A stretch of 64,000 nt of DNA from Yersinia hibernica (GCF_004124235.1 NZ_CP032487.1:1240001-1304000), one strand, 5' to 3'. Shown: positions 18,269 to 28,697, counted from the stretch's first letter. The notes: a model not told the origin generated them from the sequence alone. A program made the numbers and translations.

Positions 18269-20217
18269 TGGCGGCATTGCTTGAATTAAAAGGCATCCGT
18301 CGTAGCTATCAGTCCGGCGAAGAAACGGTTGATGTCTTGCAGGATGTCTCACTCAGCATTAATGCTGGCGAGCTTGTGGCGATCATTGGTGCCTCGGGGT
18401 CGGGAAAATCAACACTGATGAACATCCTCGGTTGCTTGGATAAGCCGAGCGCGGGTGTTTATCGAGTCGCGGGCCAAGATGTCGCCGCGCTGGATAATGA
18501 TGCACTGGCCGCATTGCGCCGAGAGCATTTTGGGTTTATTTTTCAGCGCTATCACCTGCTACCACACCTTAGTGCGGCTCATAATGTTGAGGTTCCGGCG
18601 GTGTATGCTGGTTTGGGTAAAAATGAGCGCCGTGAGCGCGCTAACATGCTGTTGACCCGACTGGGGTTGGGGGAGCGTGTTAGTTATCAGCCTAATCAGC
18701 TATCTGGCGGGCAACAACAGCGCGTCAGTATTGCCCGTGCATTGATGAATGGCGGGCAGGTCATTTTGGCTGACGAACCCACCGGCGCACTGGATAGCCA
18801 TTCCAGCGTCGAGGTGATGGCCATCCTGAAACAGCTCCAGCAGCAGGGGCACACAGTCATTATTGTGACCCACGACCCCACTGTTGCCGCTCAAGCTGAG
18901 CGGATTATTGAAATCAAAGATGGCCGTATTATGGCCGACTCCGGTTCGAAAGCCGGGCCAAGCAGCGTGGACTCTGATGCGATTAGCCTGACACCGCCAG
19001 CCCCATCATGGCAGCAACTGGCAGGGCGTTTTCGGGAAGCTTTGTTGATGGCCTGGCGCGCAATGTCGGCCAATAAAATGCGCACCGCGCTCACGATGTT
19101 GGGTATCATTATTGGGATTGCCTCGGTGGTTTCCATTTTGGTGGTTGGGGACGCGGCTAAACAGTTGGTGTTGGCGGATATTCGGGCGATTGGCACTAAC
19201 ACCATTGATGTCTACCCGGGTAAAGATTTTGGTGATGATGACCCCAGTACCCGGCAGGCATTAGTGTATGACGATATGACTGCGCTGAAAGCACAGTCTT
19301 ACGTGAGTGCGGTGTCTCCGACTATCGCCGGCAGTATGCGGTTGCGGTATGGCAATATTGATGTCGCGGCCAGTGTCTCCGGGGTGAGTGAGCAATATTT
19401 TCGGGTGTTTGGTATGAAACTTGAACAAGGAACGGCCATCACCAGTGAGCAGGTGGCGCGCCAATCCCAAGTGGTGGTTATCGACCGCAATACGCAGCGC
19501 CGCCTGTTTCCACACATCAAAGATGTCGTAGGGCAAGTGATGTTGATTGGCAATATGCCGGCGACAGTCGTGGGTGTGGTGGAAGAAAAGCAATCCATGT
19601 TTGGTAGCAGTAAAGCGCTACGGGTATGGGTGCCTTATAGCACCATGGCAAACCGCTTGATGGGGCGCTCTTACTTCGATTCGATCACCGTGCGAATCAA
19701 AGAGGGCTACAGCAGTAAAGAAGCGGAGCAACAGTTGGTCAGGTTGTTAACCATGCGCCATGGCAAGAAAGATATCTTCACCTATAACATGGACAGTTTG
19801 CTGCAAACTGCCGAGAAGACCACGCGTACAATGCAGTTGTTCCTCACTCTGGTGGCGGTTATTTCGCTGGTGGTCGGTGGTATTGGCGTGATGAATATCA
19901 TGTTGGTATCGGTCACCGAACGTACCCGAGAGATAGGCATTCGCATGGCGGTAGGCGCGCGGTCGAGCGATGTTATGCAGCAATTTTTAATTGAAGCTAT
20001 TCTGGTGTGTTTGGTTGGTGGCGCTCTTGGTATCACGCTATCTTTTGCTATTGGATTGATAGTCGAAATGTTTTTACCCAATTGGCAAATTGCGTTCCCG
20101 CCCATGGCATTGTTCAGTGCGTTTTTGTGTTCAACGGTAATCGGGGTGGTATTTGGCTATTTGCCCGCCCGCAGCGCGGCGCGGCTCAATCCTATTGATG
20201 CGTTAGCGCGTGAATAA
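18268..20217 (+). CDS. macB: Macrolide export ATP-binding/permease protein MacB
   Basis: This is the inner-membrane ABC component of MacAB-TolC, a mechanotransmission-type transporter. The 649-residue protein has an N-terminal ATPase with Walker A GASGSGKST (41-49), signature [15 protein letters not shown] and Walker B ILADEPTGALD. A first membrane helix lies near residue 280 (TMLGIIIGIASVVSILVV), then a large periplasmic domain, and three C-terminal helices near residues 525-640. The final NPIDALARE matches the family. Length agrees with E. coli MacB (648). It is coupled to macA and followed by a bidirectional terminator. Confidence 0.96.
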   Translation: MAALLELKGIRRSYQSGEETVDVLQDVSLSINAGELVAIIGASGSGKSTLMNILGCLDKPSAGVYRVAGQDVAALDNDALAALRREHFGFIFQRYHLLPHLSAAHNVEVPAVYAGLGKNERRERANMLLTRLGLGERVSYQPNQLSGGQQQRVSIARALMNGGQVILADEPTGALDSHSSVEVMAILKQLQQQGHTVIIVTHDPTVAAQAERIIEIKDGRIMADSGSKAGPSSVDSDAISLTPPAPSWQQLAGRFREALLMAWRAMSANKMRTALTMLGIIIGIASVVSILVVGDAAKQLVLADIRAIGTNTIDVYPGKDFGDDDPSTRQALVYDDMTALKAQSYVSAVSPTIAGSMRLRYGNIDVAASVSGVSEQYFRVFGMKLEQGTAITSEQVARQSQVVVIDRNTQRRLFPHIKDVVGQVMLIGNMPATVVGVVEEKQSMFGSSKALRVWVPYSTMANRLMGRSYFDSITVRIKEGYSSKEAEQQLVRLLTMRHGKKDIFTYNMDSLLQTAEKTTRTMQLFLTLVAVISLVVGGIGVMNIMLVSVTERTREIGIRMAVGARSSDVMQQFLIEAILVCLVGGALGITLSFAIGLIVEMFLPNWQIAFPPMALFSAFLCSTVIGVVFGYLPARSAARLNPIDALARE

Positions 20218-20282
20218 GTCGCTAACAAATATTGGCGGTTGACCCTGGCGGCGCTAGCCGCATAATAGGTACTTGAGAAATA

Positions 20283-20316
20283 AAAATGCCAGTCATTATT
20301 GGTTGGCTGGCATTTT
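20283..20316. terminator. Bidirectional terminator between macB and cspD
   Basis: AAAATGCCAG (20283-20292) pairs with CTGGCATTTT (20307-20316), with A-rich and T-rich ends on both strands. It lies between the convergent macB and cspD genes. Confidence 0.75.
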
Positions 20317-20437
20317 GAACAGATGTTTTGGATGGTCACCGATGTAGGCTGCCGCAATCCGCCGTGGAAATACCTTTGGCACCAGAGTGTTTAGGTGATG
20401 GTAAACCCGAGAAATCTCGGCAGATAAGGGCGTGGCG

Positions 20438-20695
20438 CTAGGCCAATGCAGCGAGTTCCTGAGGTACGGCGTCTTGCAGTACCCCATCTAATCCGAGTGG
20501 AACAATCAGGCTGGCATGGTTCCCTTTGGGGCCCTGATGGACATCAAAGTTAACCATTTGACCCGCTTTTAACGTTCGGTAGCCATCCATCTGGATAGTT
20601 GAATAGTGAGCGAATATATCTTCGCCGCCGCTCTCAGGGCAAATAAAGCCAAAACCTTTGGCATTGTTGAACCATTTAACAGTACCCGTCTCCAT
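20438..20695 (-). CDS. cspD: Cold-shock-domain protein CspD, replication inhibitor
   Basis: This stationary-phase and stress-induced single-stranded nucleic acid binding protein inhibits replication in E. coli and is toxic when overproduced. Residues 1-68 form a cold-shock domain with RNP1-like KGFGFICPE and the RNP2 equivalent DIFAHYSTI; the identity to E. coli CspD is very high (MxxGTVKWFNNAKGFGFI). The protein is 85 residues, about 11 longer than in E. coli, through the tail GVLQDAVPQELAALA. It is divergent from clpS-clpA, the usual arrangement. CspD is a Lon substrate in E. coli; whether the longer tail changes turnover is unknown. Confidence 0.95.
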   Translation of the reverse strand: METGTVKWFNNAKGFGFICPESGGEDIFAHYSTIQMDGYRTLKAGQMVNFDVHQGPKGNHASLIVPLGLDGVLQDAVPQELAALA

Positions 20696-21054
20696 ACTTC
20701 TACGTTCCTCGCAAGGCTATTTTAGTTCGAGATGAGGTAATCACTGGTTAAAGTGAGCGCGAATTGGTTAAAACTCCAACAGCTCACGAAAATACACTCT
20801 AGTGGAAATGGCCTTAACGTCAAGGGGACAGCTTTTGTCAGAGCGGGGCAGTTCTTCAAAGTTTGATGTAGCTAACGCTATTGTATTTATTTGGATACAA
20901 TTTAACCGTTATTAAGCTAAATACAGCGGCTTTTTTCTCTGGCGGCGTTATGGCATAAGTGATGTTAAAATAATAATAGATATCTGAATGAAATGGTCTT
21001 ATAACCGGAGTGAGGTATTGCTCCTGTGTGGTTCAGTGAAACGATGGGCGAGCA
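20696..21054. other. Divergent intergenic region cspD-clpS
   Basis: This 359-bp region carries the promoters for cspD (minus) and clpS-clpA (plus). A 7-bp inverted repeat ATTGTAT/ATACAAT lies at 20880-20901. No other element was recognised. Confidence 0.5.
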
Positions 21055-21375
21055 ATGGGTAAGAACAACGACTGGCTGAATTTTGAACATTTAGTTAAAG
21101 ATAAACAAATCGAGGCGCTTAAACCGCCGTCTATGTATAAAGTTATACTTAACAACGACGATTACACACCGATGGAATTTGTGATTGACGTTCTGCAAAA
21201 GTTCTTTTCTTATGATATTGAACGTGCAACACAACTGATGCTCAATGTGCATTACCAAGGAAAGGCGATTTGCGGTGTTTTTACTGCCGAAGTGGCAGAG
21301 ACTAAAGTCGCACATGTAAATCAATACGCCAGGGAGAACGAGCATCCGTTGCTTTGTACGCTGGAAAAAACCTGA
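21055..21375 (+). CDS. clpS: ATP-dependent Clp protease adaptor ClpS
   Basis: This is the N-recognin that binds proteins with N-terminal Leu, Phe, Tyr or Trp and hands them to ClpAP. The 106-residue protein has a short flexible N-terminal arm followed by the ClpS fold: [19 protein letters not shown] (the D-D-Y-T-P-M-E-F motif forms the degron pocket), then [18 protein letters not shown]. Length equals that of E. coli ClpS. clpA follows 25 bp downstream, so the adaptor and unfoldase are made from one transcript. Confidence 0.97.
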   Translation: MGKNNDWLNFEHLVKDKQIEALKPPSMYKVILNNDDYTPMEFVIDVLQKFFSYDIERATQLMLNVHYQGKAICGVFTAEVAETKVAHVNQYARENEHPLLCTLEKT

Positions 21376-21400
21376 TTAAGGCAATTATTGGGAGGTGCCT

Positions 21401-23677
21401 ATGCTCAATCAAGAACTCGAACTCAGTCTCAATATGGCTTTCGCCAGAGCGCGTGAGCACAGACATGAGTTTATGACCGTGGAGCACCTGTTGCTGGCAT
21501 TGCTGAGCAATCCAGCCGCGCGGGAAGCGCTGGAAGCGTGTACGGTTGATCTGGTGGCATTGCGCCAGGAGCTGGAAGCGTTTATCGAACAAACCACACC
21601 AACCTTACCTGCCAGTGAAGAAGAGCGCGACACACAGCCGACGCTCAGTTTCCAACGCGTGCTACAACGCGCGGTCTTCCATGTGCAATCATCAGGGCGT
21701 AATGAAGTTTCTGGGGCCAACGTGTTGGTCGCCATCTTCAGTGAACAAGAATCCCAGGCGGCCTATCTGCTGCGTAAGCATGATGTCAGCCGTCTGGATG
21801 TAGTGAACTTTATTTCCCACGGCGCCCGTAAGGACGAACCGGGTCAGGCACCGAATGCAGAAAATCCGGTGAATGAAGAACAGGCAGGAGGGGAAGACCG
21901 TATGGAAAACTTCACCACCAATCTGAATCAACTGGCCCGCGTTGGCGGCATTGACCCGCTTATTGGTCGCGACAAAGAGCTGGAGCGTACCATTCAAGTG
22001 TTGTGCCGTCGCCGTAAGAATAACCCGCTGCTGGTGGGGGAATCTGGCGTCGGTAAAACCGCTATTGCGGAAGGCCTGGCTTGGCGTATTGTGCAGGGCG
22101 ACGTTCCTGAGGTGATGTCAGAATGCACCTTATATTCATTGGATATCGGGTCGCTGTTGGCCGGTACCAAATATCGTGGTGATTTTGAAAAACGCTTCAA
22201 AGCGCTGCTGAAACAGTTGGAAAATGACAAAGATAGCATCCTGTTTATCGATGAAATTCATACTATTATCGGTGCGGGCGCTGCCTCTGGTGGGCAAGTG
22301 GATGCGGCGAACCTGATTAAACCGCTGCTTTCCAGTGGCAAAATTCGGGTTATAGGCTCCACGACTTATCAGGAATTCAGCAATATCTTTGAAAAAGACC
22401 GCGCATTGGCCCGGCGCTTCCAGAAAATTGATATTACTGAGCCAACGCCGGAAGAAACTGTACAGATTATCAACGGCTTGAAACCGAAATATGAAGCGCA
22501 CCATGATGTGCGTTATACCGCGAAAGCGATACGTGCGGCGGTGGAGTTGTCAGTTAAGTATATCAATGACCGCCATCTGCCAGATAAAGCCATTGATGTG
22601 ATTGATGAAGCGGGTGCCCGTAGTCGTTTGATGCCAGTGAACAAACGTAAGAAAACGGTCAATGTCTCGGATATCGAATCCGTGGTCGCCCGTATCGCCC
22701 GCATTCCGGAGAAAACAGTATCGGCCAGTGACCGTGATGTGCTGAAAAACCTGAGCGACCGCCTGAATATGCTGGTGTTCGGCCAGGATAAGGCCATTGA
22801 GGCGCTGTCCGAGGCGATTAAAATGAGCCGTGCGGGCTTGGGTCATGAGCATAAACCGGTTGGATCTTTCCTGTTTGCTGGCCCTACCGGGGTGGGTAAG
22901 ACAGAAGTGACCGTGCAATTGGCCAAAGCACTGGATATCGAACTGCTGCGCTTTGATATGTCGGAATATATGGAGCGCCACACGGTTAGCCGCCTGATTG
23001 GTGCGCCTCCGGGCTATGTTGGCTATGACCAAGGTGGTCTGTTGACTGATGCGGTTATCAAACATCCTCATGCCGTTTTGTTGCTGGATGAAATTGAGAA
23101 AGCGCACCCCGATGTGTTTAACCTATTATTGCAGGTGATGGATAATGGCACGCTGACAGATAACAATGGCCGTAAAGCCGATTTCCGTAACGTTATCTTG
23201 GTGATGACCACCAATGCTGGCGTTCGCGAAACACAGCGCACCTCCATTGGCTTTAAACAGCAAGATAACAGCACTGACGCGCTGGAAGAGATCAAAAAAG
23301 TGTTTACGCCGGAATTCCGTAACCGGTTAGATAACATCATTTGGTTCAACCACTTGTCACCGGCGGTTATCCAGCAAGTGGTTGATAAATTTATCGTTGA
23401 GTTGCAGGCACAATTAGATGCTAAAGGCGTGTCACTGGAAGTCAGTGAAGAAGCACGTGATTGGTTATCTGATAAAGGCTACGACAAGGCGATGGGTGCG
23501 CGGCCAATGGCGCGAGTGATTCAGGAAAACCTGAAGAAACCACTGGCAAACGAGTTGTTGTTTGGTTCTCTGGTTGATGGTGGCTCAGTCACTGTTGGGC
23601 TGGATAAAGAAAAACAACAGTTGGCGTATGAGTTTCAGAGCGCCCAAAAACGCAAAACGGAAGGTGCAGTTCACTAA
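21401..23677 (+). CDS. clpA: ATP-dependent Clp protease ATP-binding subunit ClpA
   Basis: This is the AAA+ unfoldase of the ClpAP protease. The 758-residue protein begins MLNQELELSLNMAFARAREH (the ClpS-binding N domain, residues 1-140) and has two ATPase modules: Walker A GESGVGKT near residue 214 and GPTGVGKT near residue 495, with Walker B LFIDEIHT and LLLDEIEKAH. The IGF/ClpP loop lies near residue 617 (RTSIGFKQQ). The ATG at 21401, two codons after a GTG in frame, matches the E. coli start and has GGAGG upstream. A terminator follows at 23725. Confidence 0.98.
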   Translation: MLNQELELSLNMAFARAREHRHEFMTVEHLLLALLSNPAAREALEACTVDLVALRQELEAFIEQTTPTLPASEEERDTQPTLSFQRVLQRAVFHVQSSGRNEVSGANVLVAIFSEQESQAAYLLRKHDVSRLDVVNFISHGARKDEPGQAPNAENPVNEEQAGGEDRMENFTTNLNQLARVGGIDPLIGRDKELERTIQVLCRRRKNNPLLVGESGVGKTAIAEGLAWRIVQGDVPEVMSECTLYSLDIGSLLAGTKYRGDFEKRFKALLKQLENDKDSILFIDEIHTIIGAGAASGGQVDAANLIKPLLSSGKIRVIGSTTYQEFSNIFEKDRALARRFQKIDITEPTPEETVQIINGLKPKYEAHHDVRYTAKAIRAAVELSVKYINDRHLPDKAIDVIDEAGARSRLMPVNKRKKTVNVSDIESVVARIARIPEKTVSASDRDVLKNLSDRLNMLVFGQDKAIEALSEAIKMSRAGLGHEHKPVGSFLFAGPTGVGKTEVTVQLAKALDIELLRFDMSEYMERHTVSRLIGAPPGYVGYDQGGLLTDAVIKHPHAVLLLDEIEKAHPDVFNLLLQVMDNGTLTDNNGRKADFRNVILVMTTNAGVRETQRTSIGFKQQDNSTDALEEIKKVFTPEFRNRLDNIIWFNHLSPAVIQQVVDKFIVELQAQLDAKGVSLEVSEEARDWLSDKGYDKAMGARPMARVIQENLKKPLANELLFGSLVDGGSVTVGLDKEKQQLAYEFQSAQKRKTEGAVH

Positions 23678-23724
23678 GTCAACGGGCTGATATTAGTGGC
23701 GCAGCTTCATATTAAAAGCAAAAT

Positions 23725-23764
23725 AAAGGGCGATAAGCTAATTTAGCTATCGCCCTTTTTATTT
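23725..23764 (+). terminator. Terminator downstream of clpA
   Basis: AAAGGGCGAT (23725-23734) pairs with ATCGCCCTTT (23748-23757), extended inside by AGCTA/TAGCT, and is followed by TTTATTTCTTT. This is a strong rho-independent terminator. As I recall, E. coli has a tRNA-Ser gene near this point; none is visible here. Confidence 0.85.
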
Positions 23765-23821
23765 CTTTGCACATTTTACTTTTATTTGTGCGGTGCATAA
23801 ATTGCACTAAATCGACAAATA

Positions 23822-23863
23822 AAAGAAAACGCAAAACGCCCTTGCCATAAACTAGGAAGGGCG
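23822..23863 (-). terminator. Terminator downstream of infA
   Basis: CGCCCTT (23837-23843) pairs with AAGGGCG (23857-23863); on the minus strand TTTTGCGTTTTCTTTT follows. It ends the infA transcript. A further short hairpin (TCGCC/GGCGA) lies near 23890-23910. Confidence 0.7.
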
Positions 23864-23922
23864 CCGGAGGGGGACTACATCCTCAGAGCTCGCCAGTCAT
23901 AAACCGGCGACAGATTAGCCGA

Positions 23923-24159
<237 letters not shown>

Positions 24160-24307
24160 CTACCTTAGTTTTTAACCGGCAAGATAATGCCGAAAAACCC
24201 ACATTATGTAAAGAAGTGTTGGCGGTCATCGCACCATTTCAGCAAAATTAGTCTGCCGGTAAGAGGGGGATAAAGCCTAATGTGGGGTTCTTTTCAGTGG
24301 TTGAGCT

Positions 24308-25018
24308 TTACTGCATCGCGGATGAAAAATTCAACGATTGCGGTAACCAGCATTCAGCCGGTAGTGGACTAAACTGGAGTTGACTCAACTGCTGCAAAAA
24401 AAAGTTGCGTGAGATCTCAATCGCACCCAGCGACGCAGTGTGAGCGTTGAGGACCTGACAGTCAATCAGTTCTCCACCATGACGAGTAAAATGATGACAA
24501 AAAACCATTAAAGCGCTTTTTGAGGCATTATCCGCCCGGCTAAACATAGATTCACCACAAAAGAGTGAGCCTACTGAAATACCATACAAACCACCAACCA
24601 GTTCATTTTCCAACCAAACTTCTACGGAATGGGCATGGCCCAGGGTATGTAGCTGGTAATAAGCCTGTTGTACGTCATCGCCAATCCAGGTTCCCTCATC
24701 ACGTTGAGAGGCACAGGCGCTGATGACATCTTCAAAAGCATGGTTGAGAGTAAATTGATAAGGGCAACGACGTAAAAAACGGCGCATGCTCCGGCTGATA
24801 TGCAAATCTTCTGGATACAATACGGCTCTGGGATCTGGTGACCACCATAAAATCATCTCCCCGGGGCTAAACCAAGGGAAAATCCCTCGCTGATAAGCGG
24901 CCAGCAAACGAGGTGGGGATAAATCCCCACCTAGCGCCAGTAACCCGTTTGGTTCACGCAGAGCCAGCGTAGGCGAGGGGAACGCAAATGACTGAGATGA
25001 TAACTGTGTAATGCGCAT
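24308..25018 (-). CDS. aat: Leucyl/phenylalanyl-tRNA-protein transferase
   Basis: This enzyme adds Leu or Phe from aminoacyl-tRNA to proteins with N-terminal Lys or Arg, creating degrons recognised by ClpS. The 236-residue protein has [68 protein letters not shown] and [17 protein letters not shown], all hallmark stretches of the GNAT-like Aat fold. The ATG at 25018 matches the family; the longer frame adds 10 residues. It lies within 3 kb of clpS and clpA, so most of the N-degron route is encoded locally. Confidence 0.96.
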   Translation of the reverse strand: MRITQLSSQSFAFPSPTLALREPNGLLALGGDLSPPRLLAAYQRGIFPWFSPGEMILWWSPDPRAVLYPEDLHISRSMRRFLRRCPYQFTLNHAFEDVISACASQRDEGTWIGDDVQQAYYQLHTLGHAHSVEVWLENELVGGLYGISVGSLFCGESMFSRADNASKSALMVFCHHFTRHGGELIDCQVLNAHTASLGAIEISRNFFLQQLSQLQFSPLPAECWLPQSLNFSSAMQ

Positions 25019-25203
25019 AAATCCTCTTGGTGGCACTGGCAGGCCCATCCGGGCATCCTCGCCGTAACGATATTCACTCGGATGAATATCTCAACAGAAC
25101 TAAGTACATAAAGATTAACAGGCCGAACCCTTAAGCTCAGCTCTATGGGATAATGTAGCGATTGTTCAAGTCCCAGTCACTTGACTCACTCCCCATCTTT
25201 ACA

Positions 25204-26928
25204 TTAATGCCGTTGATGGAATTGGTAGTAGCGCCCCTTGTTTTGTAACAAGCTTTGGTGAGTGCCTTGCTCAACTATTTTCCCGCCATCCATTACGCAG
25301 ATCCGATCCATATATTCCAGCCCATACAAGCGGTGCGTGACAACAATCAGGCTCTTATGCTGACAATGTTGACGCAATAACATCAGGATTTGCTGTTCGG
25401 TTTCTGCATCTAACCCTTCTGTCGGTTCATCTAGAAGGAGCAGTGGCGCTGGATGCAGTAACGCGCGAGCAATGCCTAAACGGCGTTGTTCACCGCCAGA
25501 TAATGGACGGCCACCGTCCCCCATCCAGGCATTCAGCCCTTCGCTGTTATCCAGTAAATTGGCTAAACCGACTTGTTCCAAGACAGATTTTAGTTGTGTA
25601 TCTGATGCTGTAGGGCAGGCGAGTAACAGGTTTTCTCGTAATGTACTGCTAAAAATGTGCACCCGTTGGCTGACCACGGTCATCATTTGGCGCAGAGTAG
25701 CTTCATCATAGCTAGCTAAATGTTTCCCATTCAGCGTGATTATGCCCTCATTGGCATCCCAAGCTCGGGTTAATAACTGCAATAATGTGGATTTTCCGCA
25801 ACCGGTACGGCCTAATAGCGCGATATGCTCCCCTGCGGCCAGTGACAGCGATATATTCTGCAAAACAGGTAATGGCTGCTGCGGATAAGTAAAACTCAGC
25901 CCTGTCACTTCTAGCGCCACTGGTGAAGTTAATGCCGGACCGTTAACGGGGAATGTCACTTCGGGCTTTTGTTCCATCAATTGCCCAACTCGGGTTGCAG
26001 ACGCAATAACCTGCCCTAAGTGCTGGAAAGCGCCCGCTACCGGTAATAGGGCTTCAAATGCCGCTAACGAGGTGAAAACAAATAGGGCCAGTAACGCGCC
26101 AGGCTGATTATCGCCACCAATCCCTGCGGCGGCTAGCCATAAAATCAATGTTACCGTCAGACCCGAAGCGAGAATCATTAGCGCTTGCGCCAAACCTGCC
26201 AGAGAAGCTTGCTGTTTTTGGCGAGCCATCCAGCGCAGTTCAATCTCTTCCAGTGAAGCTCGGAAACGTTGTAATGCACCAAATACCAGCAACTCGGCCT
26301 GGCCTTGTAACCATGAGGTCAACTGTGAACGGTACAGACCGCGTAAATCGGTCAAATCGCGGCCAATAGGCTGACCAGCACGGTAGAAAATCAGCGGTAC
26401 GAGCAATAACAACCCGAGTAGGATGGCCCCCAACGTCAACGCTAAATTGACATCCAGATAGCTCAGGCCAAAAGTCACTGCCGCAATAATAACAATGGCA
26501 GCCACCAACGGTGATATTACCCGCAGATAGAGATGGTCGAGTGTGTCAACATCGGCAACTAGGCGGTTCAGCAACTCGCTTTGGCGAAAACGGGCAATAC
26601 CCGCAGGGGAGAGTGGCAAGATTTTCTGGAACGCAAAAACGCGCAGATGCGCCAATACTCGAAATGTTGCGTCATGACTGACGACTCGCTCGGCGTAGCG
26701 GCCCGCGGTTCGGGTAATCGCCGCACCTCGGACACCTGCCGCAGGTAGCAGATAGTTAAAAGTATATAATCCTGCAGGCCCAGCAATGGCGGTGCCGGCC
26801 AAGAACCAGCCCGATAAAGTCAGTAGCCCGATACTGGCGAGTAGCGTGATAATTGCTAACACAATACCCAGACAAATCAAGAACCAATGACGGCGATACA
26901 ACGCCAGAAAGGGGAGAAGTACGCGCAT
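25204..26928 (-). CDS. cydC: Glutathione/cysteine ABC exporter subunit CydC
   Basis: This is one half of the heterodimeric inner-membrane exporter CydDC, which moves cysteine and glutathione to the periplasm and is required for assembly of cytochrome bd and periplasmic c-type cytochromes. The 574-residue protein has an N-terminal six-helix transmembrane domain (about residues 15-310) and a C-terminal ATPase with Walker A LGRTGCGKST, signature LSGGEQRRLGIARAL and Walker B LLLDEPTEGLD. It starts two bases after the cydD stop, so the pair is one transcription and translation unit. Confidence 0.96.
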   Translation of the reverse strand: MRVLLPFLALYRRHWFLICLGIVLAIITLLASIGLLTLSGWFLAGTAIAGPAGLYTFNYLLPAAGVRGAAITRTAGRYAERVVSHDATFRVLAHLRVFAFQKILPLSPAGIARFRQSELLNRLVADVDTLDHLYLRVISPLVAAIVIIAAVTFGLSYLDVNLALTLGAILLGLLLLVPLIFYRAGQPIGRDLTDLRGLYRSQLTSWLQGQAELLVFGALQRFRASLEEIELRWMARQKQQASLAGLAQALMILASGLTVTLILWLAAAGIGGDNQPGALLALFVFTSLAAFEALLPVAGAFQHLGQVIASATRVGQLMEQKPEVTFPVNGPALTSPVALEVTGLSFTYPQQPLPVLQNISLSLAAGEHIALLGRTGCGKSTLLQLLTRAWDANEGIITLNGKHLASYDEATLRQMMTVVSQRVHIFSSTLRENLLLACPTASDTQLKSVLEQVGLANLLDNSEGLNAWMGDGGRPLSGGEQRRLGIARALLHPAPLLLLDEPTEGLDAETEQQILMLLRQHCQHKSLIVVTHRLYGLEYMDRICVMDGGKIVEQGTHQSLLQNKGRYYQFHQRH

Positions 26929-26930
26929 GA

Positions 26931-28697
26931 TTAAAGCTCCTCACTGCGGTGAGACAGCAGATTGGCAAATGAACCCGCAGATTGACTTAAACTGGAGTAA
27001 TCACCTTGCTGAATTAATAGGCCATTATCCATGACCCAGACTTGGTCATACCCCAGAGTATCTTCCAACTGATGAGTAACCAGTAATGTGGTCTGCTTAC
27101 GGGAGGCTTCTTCTAGCGCTTTCATTACCAACTGTTCGCTATGGGCATCCAAACTGGCAGTGGGTTCGTCTAGCAGTAAGAGCCGACACGGATTCAGCAA
27201 TGCTCTGGCAACCGCAATCCGCTGGGCTTGCCCAACAGAAAGGCGCGCCGAATGGTCACCGACTTCAGTATCCAGCCCTTGCGGCAAGTCAGTAAGGAAT
27301 TCATCAATATAGGCGCGCTTAATCGCCAGTTGTAGCTGGCGGTTATCAGCATCGGGTTGGCTTAACACTATGTTGGCCCCCAGCGTTTGCTCTGGTAAGG
27401 TCGGATTTTGGCCAACCCAACTTAACTGTTTACGCCAAGTTTGCGGATCCAATTCCCGCAATTCCATGTTATTGACTTTTAATGAGCCACGGTAAGGTAA
27501 AAAACCGAGCAGCAAGTTAAGTAATGAGCTTTTGCCAGCACCACTTAGGCCGACGATGGCGACTCTTTTGCCTGCCGATAGGGAGAACGTCAGTGGCCCG
27601 GCTAAACGAATACCCGTAGGGGATAAAATTTCCAGCTCGTTGGCTTCTAGTTTGATAGCACCTGCGCCGTCCAGTATTTTATCGCCTTGGCCAATTGCTT
27701 CACTTTCACTGCTTAAAAATGTCACTAAGGACTCAGCGGCACCCACAGCTTGTGCTTTGGCATGGTAAAACGTTCCTAAATCTCGCAGTGGCTGGAAGAA
27801 TTCTGGTGCCAGAATCAAAACCAGAAAACCAGCAAACAGTGTGACGCCAAGGCCATAACTGCCGAAATTCAACTCCCCTAAGTAGGAAAAACCAAAGTAG
27901 ACGGCCACAACGGCAATGGATATAGCGGCGAAAAACTCCAATACCGCGGAGGAGAGGAAGGCCATTCGCAGCACCTCCATGGTACGCCGGCGGAAATCCT
28001 CTGAGGATTCGCGAATTTGATCCGTTTCTGCTTTGGCGCGGTTAAATAGCCGCAAAGTATCCAAACCACGCAGGCGGTCGAGGAAGTTACCACTTAAACG
28101 AGCCAGTGCCACAAAGTTGCGCCGGTTGGCATCAGCAGCACCCATCCCGACCAGCGCCATGAACAAGGGAATCAGTGGTGCGGTAACAAATAAGATTAAG
28201 CCTGCGGCCCAGTTGATAGGGAAGACCGCAATGAGGATCAGCACGGGAATAAAGACAGCTAAATACATCTGCGGCAGATAGCGAGAATAGTAATCCTGCA
28301 TATCTTCAATTTGTTCCAGAATAATTGTCGCCCAACTTCCCGCAGGTTTGCCTTTTACCCAGGCAGGACCAAGTTGTTCTAGCCGGTCTAGCACCATTTT
28401 GCGAATCTGCTGGCGCACTTTCATACCACAGATGAAGCCCACCCGCTCACGTAACCAGCTGATCACCGCCCGGACGGCGAAAGTCCCCGCCAGTAATCCA
28501 AAATCAGTCATCAATGCCGCGCGGGGGATTTTGTCAATAATCAAAGATTGCAGCAAGGTCGCCAACAGCCAAGCTTGAGCGATAATCAATAACCCACTGA
28601 GGAGGCCAAGTAACATGGACAGGCGGAGCCAACGTTGCGCGGGGGCGCTTTGTTGTTTCAGCCAACGAATCAACTCATACTGTCTTGTTTTATTCAT
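26931..28697 (-). CDS. cydD: Glutathione/cysteine ABC exporter subunit CydD
   Basis: This is the partner of CydC. The 588-residue protein equals E. coli CydD in length, has an N-terminal transmembrane domain (helices near residues 25-50, 60-80, 140-185, 245-300) and a C-terminal ATPase with Walker A VGLSGAGKSS, signature LSVGQAQRIAVARAL and Walker B LLLDEPTASLD. The signature has V in place of the usual second G, as in other CydD proteins. It lies 290 bp downstream of trxB, whose terminator falls in the gap, so cydDC probably has its own promoter; a leader hairpin is noted at 28741-28766. Confidence 0.96.
   Translation of the reverse strand: MNKTRQYELIRWLKQQSAPAQRWLRLSMLLGLLSGLLIIAQAWLLATLLQSLIIDKIPRAALMTDFGLLAGTFAVRAVISWLRERVGFICGMKVRQQIRKMVLDRLEQLGPAWVKGKPAGSWATIILEQIEDMQDYYSRYLPQMYLAVFIPVLILIAVFPINWAAGLILFVTAPLIPLFMALVGMGAADANRRNFVALARLSGNFLDRLRGLDTLRLFNRAKAETDQIRESSEDFRRRTMEVLRMAFLSSAVLEFFAAISIAVVAVYFGFSYLGELNFGSYGLGVTLFAGFLVLILAPEFFQPLRDLGTFYHAKAQAVGAAESLVTFLSSESEAIGQGDKILDGAGAIKLEANELEILSPTGIRLAGPLTFSLSAGKRVAIVGLSGAGKSSLLNLLLGFLPYRGSLKVNNMELRELDPQTWRKQLSWVGQNPTLPEQTLGANIVLSQPDADNRQLQLAIKRAYIDEFLTDLPQGLDTEVGDHSARLSVGQAQRIAVARALLNPCRLLLLDEPTASLDAHSEQLVMKALEEASRKQTTLLVTHQLEDTLGYDQVWVMDNGLLIQQGDYSSLSQSAGSFANLLSHRSEEL

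Noticed and set aside
22550..23107. Long minus-strand open frame inside clpA
   Set aside because: It is antisense to the strongly conserved ClpA ATPase region, has no ribosome-binding site and no recognisable domain; it is a shadow of codon bias.
23764..23922. tRNA-Ser gene between clpA and infA
   Set aside because: No cloverleaf, anticodon arm or GGTTCGAATCC-type T-arm is present; the inverted repeats there are terminators.
25130..25203. ERIC-like repeat between aat and cydC
   Set aside because: A short AGTGACTGGG stretch recalls the ERIC core, but the rest does not match and there is no full inverted repeat.
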